From Pseudomonadota bacterium (GTDB lineage Bacteria > Pseudomonadota > Alphaproteobacteria > Rhizobiales > Tepidamorphaceae): a stretch of 64,000 bases of DNA. The notes beneath the pieces were generated by a model that saw only the letters and a list, made by a program, of their open reading frames with translations, searched no databases and was not told where the DNA came from. Where the stretch lies: contig JAEWYT010000023.1 in the NCBI GenBank assembly GCA_023458595.1, positions 1 through 64,000 on the forward strand. Direction: 5' to 3'. The position numbers were made by a program, and so were the translations under genes. Shown here piece by piece: positions 59,545 through 64,000 of the stretch. Positions within the stretch are counted from its first letter, which is position 1; every line of letters begins with the position of its first letter.

Positions 59545-60354
59545 TCAGTCGAGATCGCGGAACGGCTTCTCGCGAACCGCAAGGAACTCCTTCAAAGGCA
59601 TCTCCTTCAGCATCCTCATCCAGCGTCGGCCGTCCGCGCTCGCATGCAACATCGCCGTTGTTTCACGATTGTAGCTCCACGAACTCGGCAGTCCGGCGGT
59701 TTCTTGATGATGATTGAGCGCGGCCTTCGCGAACTTGATCGCAGAGCCCGGCATCCGGGCGCACTTGCGGGCGAGCTTCTCGGCCTCAACCATCAGCCGG
59801 TCGGCCGGCACGGCCTTGTTGACGAGATGGATCCGCTCGGCCTCCCGCCCGTCGATCATGTCGCCGGTGTACATCAGATAGCGCGCGTGCGGCATTGCCA
59901 CCGTCCACGGCAGCATCAGCGTCGGTGGCGCCGAGACGTGGCGCACCTCGGGCTCGCCGAGGCTGGCGTCCTCGGCCGCGATCGCCAAGTCGCAGCAGAG
60001 CATCAGTTCCAACCCGCCGGCCAGCGCATAACCGTTCACCGCGGCGATGATCGGGATCGGCGCCTCGCGGATGAGCTGCAGCCGCCGCATGTTTGCGCCG
60101 ATGTCTTCGCGCCATTCCTCCGCCTCGAGCTCGAAATCCTCGCCTTCCAGATCGAAACCCGCGGAGAAGGCGCGACCCGCACCCGTCAGGATCACTGCGC
60201 GAACCTCGGGGTCGGCCACTGCATGCCTGACGGCCGTCTCGAGCGCGTCGCCAAGCGCCTGGTTCATGGCGTTCATCTTGTCGGGACGGTTGAGCGTCAG
60301 GGTGACAAACGCATCCTCTTCGTCCTTCTTCCAGAGCACGAGCTCGTCACTCAT
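59545..60354 (-). CDS. Enoyl-CoA hydratase/isomerase family protein
   Basis: A 269-residue crotonase. The oxyanion-hole regions are GRAFSAGFDLEG and NGYALAGGLELMLCCDLAI, with a catalytic Glu in SLGEPEVRH. The AGGAG ribosome site is 10 bases before the ATG. In a pathway with a feruloyl-CoA-like ligase it could hydrate or cleave the enoyl-CoA. It is convergent with the ligase gene (13 bases between stops) and divergent from the FAD dehydrogenase. Confidence 0.9.
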   Translation of the reverse strand: MSDELVLWKKDEEDAFVTLTLNRPDKMNAMNQALGDALETAVRHAVADPEVRAVILTGAGRAFSAGFDLEGEDFELEAEEWREDIGANMRRLQLIREAPIPIIAAVNGYALAGGLELMLCCDLAIAAEDASLGEPEVRHVSAPPTLMLPWTVAMPHARYLMYTGDMIDGREAERIHLVNKAVPADRLMVEAEKLARKCARMPGSAIKFAKAALNHHQETAGLPSSWSYNRETTAMLHASADGRRWMRMLKEMPLKEFLAVREKPFRDLD

Positions 60355-60496
60355 TCCTTTTTTCTCCTGTCGTTCGACCACGCGGCGAGCATAGAGCCAT
60401 ACGGCGACGCGCGGCAAAAAGCCATGCTTGTGGTATTGAAGTCCCGATTTGCGGCACGGTCCGCCGTCGTCTGCGGGTGGTCTGCGCTGCTCTTCG

Positions 60497-61915
60497 ATGG
60501 AGCAGAACGTGAGCGACACGCCGTGCGCCGGCACCGGGCGGATCGGGGAACTCATCGTCGGGCTGTCAGGTATCCTGCCCGCCGGAGCGATACTCGCGGG
60601 TGCGGATGTCGGACCGAAGTACGCGAGGGACGCCACGGAGACACCCGGCTCCCTGCCGGAACTCGTCCTGCGGCCGGGCTCGACGGAGGAGGTCGCTGCC
60701 ATCCTGAGGGCCTGCGATGCCCTGCGGCAGCCTGTCGTCGTGCAGGGCGGACGGACGGGGCTAGCCGGCGCCGCGCGGCCGCTGCCCGGCGAGGTCGCTA
60801 TTTCGTTGGAACGGATGGCCCGCGTGGAGCCACCCGACACCGACATGATGTCTGTCGTCGCGGAGGCGGGCGCCACGCTTCAGGCGGTTCAGGAAGCGGC
60901 TGAAGACGCCGGATTGACCTTCGGCGTGGACATCGGCTCGCGCGGGTCGGCGACGGTCGGCGGCAATCTCGCCACCAACGCAGGCGGTATCCGCGTGCTG
61001 CGCTACGGGATGTACCGCGCCCAGCTCATCGGACTGGAAGTCGTGCTGGCCGATGGCAGCATCCTGAGCTCGATGCGGGGGCTGCACAAGGACAACACCG
61101 GTTACGACCTGGGCCAATTGCTCGTCGGCAGCGAGGGAACGCTCGGCGTCATCACCCGCGCCTGCCTGCGCCTGTTCCCGAAACCTCGATCGGCGATCAA
61201 CGCCTTTTGCGCAGCGGCGTCGGTCGACGCTTCGATTGCGTTGCTCCATCGCCTGAGACGGCATCTCGGGCCGTTCCTGTCGGCATACGAGGTGATATTG
61301 AACGATCTGTACCGTCCCGTCTCGGAGCTACTGGGCGCGGCCGCACCGATGCCGGCGACCGCCCCGATCTACGTCCTGGCCGAGACGCAAGGAGCAGACC
61401 TGGAGACTGACCGCAACGCATTTCAAGAGGTGCTTGTGGCAGCGTTGGAGGAAGAACTGCTGTCGGACGTGGTCGTCGCACAGTCCGGCCGGGACTACGT
61501 GCAGCTCTGGGGCGTCCGGGAGAAATGCAGCGAGTATCTCTTCGCTTTGGGCGGCACGATCGGCTTCGACGTCAGTCTGCCGTTGGGACGGATGAGCAGC
61601 TTCCTAGATGCGGCAGGTACGGCATTGGCAGCGATCGACCCGGCTGCGCGAGCATACGTATTCGGCCATCTCGGCGACGGCAATCTCCACTACATCGTCC
61701 ACACCACCAACCACGAACGGGTCGCCGACGCGGTGCTGTCCTGCACAGCCGCGCAGGGCGGAAGCATCTCGGCCGAACATGGTATCGGCATGGACAAAAG
61801 GCCTTGGCTCCGACTCGTTCGCAGCGAGAGCGAGATAGCGGCGATGCGCCGGATCAAGCAGGCACTGGATCCTAATCTCATATTGAATCGGGATCGGGTG
61901 TTCGAGGCGGAGTGA
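60497..61915 (+). CDS. FAD-linked oxidase (GlcD/2-hydroxyglutarate dehydrogenase family)
   Basis: A 472-residue flavoprotein. The N-terminal PCMH-type FAD domain has VVQGGRTGLAGAA and FGVDIGSRGSATVGGNLATNAGG. The C-terminal cap contains GHLGDGNLHYIVH and AEHGIGMDKRPWL, typical of D-lactate/D-2-hydroxyacid dehydrogenases. It oxidises a 2-hydroxy acid. The ATG at 60497 is used; earlier starts add unrelated sequence. Confidence 0.88.
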   Translation: MEQNVSDTPCAGTGRIGELIVGLSGILPAGAILAGADVGPKYARDATETPGSLPELVLRPGSTEEVAAILRACDALRQPVVVQGGRTGLAGAARPLPGEVAISLERMARVEPPDTDMMSVVAEAGATLQAVQEAAEDAGLTFGVDIGSRGSATVGGNLATNAGGIRVLRYGMYRAQLIGLEVVLADGSILSSMRGLHKDNTGYDLGQLLVGSEGTLGVITRACLRLFPKPRSAINAFCAAASVDASIALLHRLRRHLGPFLSAYEVILNDLYRPVSELLGAAAPMPATAPIYVLAETQGADLETDRNAFQEVLVAALEEELLSDVVVAQSGRDYVQLWGVREKCSEYLFALGGTIGFDVSLPLGRMSSFLDAAGTALAAIDPAARAYVFGHLGDGNLHYIVHTTNHERVADAVLSCTAAQGGSISAEHGIGMDKRPWLRLVRSESEIAAMRRIKQALDPNLILNRDRVFEAE

Positions 61916-61919
61916 CGCG

Positions 61920-62637
61920 CCCATTCCAGCCTGCGCCAAGTGGTCCACGCGGGCGCGCCGATGTCCCCGAGGGTCGGAAGCCGGCAAGGTGCTCGTCCAG
62001 TACTACGGCCTCGGCGAGTGCGTCGACACGGTCACCGTCCTGCCCGCGCATCTGCACGAAGGCGACGACGAGAGCGATCTGCGCCCGGGCACCTGCGGCA
62101 TCGCGCGCACGGGCACGCAGATTTCGATCCGGGACGAGGAAGGCAACAAATTGGACTCCGGCGGGACCGGCGAGATCTATGTGATCGGGCCAGCGGCCCT
62201 CCCAGGCCGTCACGATAATGCAGCGGAGAACGTGGTCGCGTTCTCGCGACGGCTGGTTCCGGACCGGCGACGTCGGCCGCATGGATGCCGACGGCCACAT
62301 CGTTATCTCCGGCCGCGTCTCTCACATGTTCATTTCCGCTGGCTCCAACGTCTATCCGCGTGAGATAGAAAAGAAGATTCTGACCCATCCGGCGATCGAC
62401 GATGTCGCGGTCGTCGGCACGCCCGATCACGAGTGGCGGGAGGTCGGCGTCGCAGTATGCGTGTTGAAGCCGGGAAGCGAGATCACGGAAGCTGATCTGG
62501 CTGCGTTCACCGCGGGAAAGGTGTCGAAGTACAAACTACCGCGCCGGATTTTTTGTGAGATGCCCTGCCCAACTCCGGCTACGGCGAGGTGCCGAAGCGC
62601 GCACTACGCGAGATGCTCGCGGAATGGGGGTGGTGAA
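61920..62637 (+). pseudogene. Decayed acyl-CoA ligase C-terminal remnant
   Basis: Readable pieces in shifting frames: LRQVVHAGAPMSPR (61921 onward), LVQYYGLGECVD with DEEGNKLDSGGTGEIYVIGP (from 61989), a further shift into DGWFRTGDVGRMDADGHIVI and VYPREIEKKILTHPAIDDVAVVGTPDHEW (62245-62450), and at least one more shift near 62560 before the end (KRALREMLAEWGW). These are the second half of an AMP-dependent synthetase; the AMP-binding N-terminal half is absent. It is a remnant, not the same gene as the intact ligase. Confidence 0.8.
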
Positions 62638-63330
62638 CCTGCAAGGCCGGAGTGAAGTTCCAGAGCGTTACAATTGCTCTGTTTGAGCGAAACCAACGCA
62701 CAGGCCTGCTGGAACAACTCCGTTAGCCCAGGTAGCTCCTGTATGCGCCCGGACTGTCCTAGGTTGGCCGTGATGTACTATGCGCTGCAATCAGCTGTTC
62801 ACCAATCCGTGTCTCTGTTGGCTTGATCACCGCTTTGAGCGGTTCACCGTTTTGGGTTCCCGGATATCGATCAATCCGTCGCTGTTTGACGCGTACCAAT
62901 TCCCTGTTTGCATTCGCAGGGAAAGTACATGCTAAGTTATTGGGAGCACGCTCGAAAATCGGATGGAAATCCCAACCTCCTGACAAATACCAGCGTTTCT
63001 CCCTGCAGATTCCCTCCGAACAGGGAATTTCCGTGCAGAAACCGGTTCGCAGCTGACTGCTTCCTCCGCCAATCTTCCGGACGGCTCTGGCGATCATTTC
63101 GGTCACGAAGGTAATCTCTCACGCCGAAACGTCTTCGAGCTCAATCCCACCGCCGCTCTTGGGGAACGGCGTAAACTCTACGCAGCCCGGACCTCGGGAT
63201 TTCTGAGCGGACCGAGACCGGTTCGCACGTCGTCTGCCAGTACCCTTTTTGGCGCGCCATGGCCCCACTCGAAGAAGCGGTGCAGTAAACCGCAGTCGAA
63301 GACCGGGTCGGCTCTTCCGGCGCCCGCCCT
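62638..63330. other. Non-coding region with small palindromes
   Basis: About 690 bases with no gene I can support. Two AT-core palindromes are present: TTCCCTG (62900) ... CAGGGAA (62917) and ATTCCCT (63009) ... AGGGAAT (63022). They share the CCCT/AGGG core. The base composition is lower in GC than in the catabolic block. Confidence 0.55.
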
Positions 63331-64000
63331 TTACTTGTGGCTCCACGCCCCGACTGTGAACTTTCGCTCGTAGTCGACGTCCAGCTTCGGCTTTGCGGGA
63401 CTATCGAAGCGCAACGGCGCCGGATCGCGCATCTCGACACCGGTGACTGCATACTCGACGTCAATCGATGATTTCTTGAAGAACCCGGCTACCTCGTAGT
63501 CGCATTTGCCGTTTCGTGTGTGTCCAACGACTTCCAGAGAATCGGGGTCGATAAATGTGACATCCGATATTCTATCGATGCAATCCAGAATAATGTCTCC
63601 TCCTGGTTCGTATGTATCAACAATGGTTTCATCCGGATTTCTTGCATTTATATTGACGCATCTATAGTTACCAATCCTTCTAAGGTAATCAAAGTCGATT
63701 ATATTGATACTATCGTTCCAGCCAAAAGCGATTGAACGCGGAGTTTCCCCATGCGGAATGCTGTTGTCGAGAAACTCGAAGTGTACTTTCTGACTGTCTT
63801 TCTTTACCCAATTGAAGAATAGTTTTGGAATTCCCGTATAGGCCTCTATGTTGTGATAGAGGAGATCGTCGACCGCCTTGTACCGGCCGGTTTCGAGTCC
63901 CCGGGTCCAGGCGCGCTCGACCGTTTCGGCCGGAGGCGTGATCACGAAGAACATGAATACGGTATTGCCGAAACGGCTAAGCAATCGACTGTCGGCCGGC
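63331..64000 (-). CDS. Partial gene, zeta-toxin/AAA-like C-terminal region
   Basis: The frame is open from the right edge of the window to 63331, so this is the C-terminal part (at least 222 residues). The first part (VFMFFVITPPAETVERAWTRG, LETGRYKAVDDLLYHNIEAYTG) resembles the C-terminal half of zeta-toxin-like or AAA-type kinases, including the pattern FFVxTPPxETVERAW. The remainder is a beta-rich extension (DVTFIDPDSLEVVGHTRNG) I do not recognise. The GC content and codon use are clearly lower than in all other genes, suggesting recent acquisition. The Walker A would lie outside the window. Confidence 0.6.
   Translation of the reverse strand, partial: PADSRLLSRFGNTVFMFFVITPPAETVERAWTRGLETGRYKAVDDLLYHNIEAYTGIPKLFFNWVKKDSQKVHFEFLDNSIPHGETPRSIAFGWNDSINIIDFDYLRRIGNYRCVNINARNPDETIVDTYEPGGDIILDCIDRISDVTFIDPDSLEVVGHTRNGKCDYEVAGFFKKSSIDVEYAVTGVEMRDPAPLRFDSPAKPKLDVDYERKFTVGAWSHK

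Noticed and set aside
1..64000. CRISPR array
   Set aside because: No set of identical 25-40 bp repeats with regular unique spacers was seen; the 9-mer cluster at 102-397 has no spacer structure.

Overview
The window is high-GC DNA from an alphaproteobacterium, most likely a member of the Hyphomicrobiales (rhizobia and relatives). The support is the codon bias, a siphophage with a gene-transfer-agent-like tail module, and the gene order aioX-aioS-aioR-aioB-aioA, which is the rhizobial/agrobacterial form of the arsenite oxidase locus. Three mobile or horizontally acquired blocks lie side by side with decayed recombinase and IS remnants between them.

Bases 1-27,084 are the late part of a tailed-phage prophage (its integrase end is outside the window). 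In order: the end of a replication gene carrying a dense GGGGAACGT repeat cluster, a RuvC-like resolvase, small DUF genes, a ParB-methyltransferase fusion, three small genes on the opposite strand, then packaging (terS, terL), a lambda-like head module (gpW-like, portal, S49 protease with a nested scaffold start, decoration protein, capsid), tail genes with a canonical A-AAA-AAC -1 frameshift between the two tail-assembly chaperone frames, a tape measure, a GTA-like tail tip (DUF2460, DUF2163, NlpC/P60, large hub protein) and lysis genes (M15 endolysin, overlapping spanins).

Bases 27,091-40,339 are a run of 13 minus-strand genes, mostly overlapping or closely spaced, that reads as one long copper-stress operon. 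From the promoter end: a Cys-rich secreted protein, multicopper oxidase, YVTN beta-propeller, DUF2933 protein, isoprenylcysteine-methyltransferase-like membrane protein, Met-rich periplasmic protein and a CPH-type copper P-type ATPase. These are followed by an unexpected nucleotide module (PRPP synthetase, beta-CASP RNase-like hydrolase, AMP/thymidine phosphorylase), then a membrane/propeller fusion, cytochrome c and a DedA/YqaA protein. Divergent from it (40,500-43,982) are an EamA transporter, an archaeal-type (type II) GAPDH and an ATP-grasp protein with permuted motif order.

Bases 44,000-45,272 hold a truncated integrase and a decayed IS3-family element. Bases 45,483-52,380 encode arsenite sensing (AioX, AioS, AioR) and respiratory arsenite oxidase (AioB Rieske, AioA molybdopterin subunit); a good sigma-54 promoter and a 12-bp direct repeat precede aioBA. 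A decayed serine recombinase follows.

Bases 53,002-61,915 form a catabolic/transport block: a polyamine-type ABC importer, a GntR/FadR regulator, a feruloyl-CoA-synthase-like ligase, an enoyl-CoA hydratase and an FAD-linked dehydrogenase. The right end contains a decayed second acyl-CoA ligase, a non-coding stretch with small palindromes and a lower-GC partial gene resembling the C-terminal part of a zeta-toxin/AAA-type protein. No tRNA, rRNA or CRISPR array was recognised.
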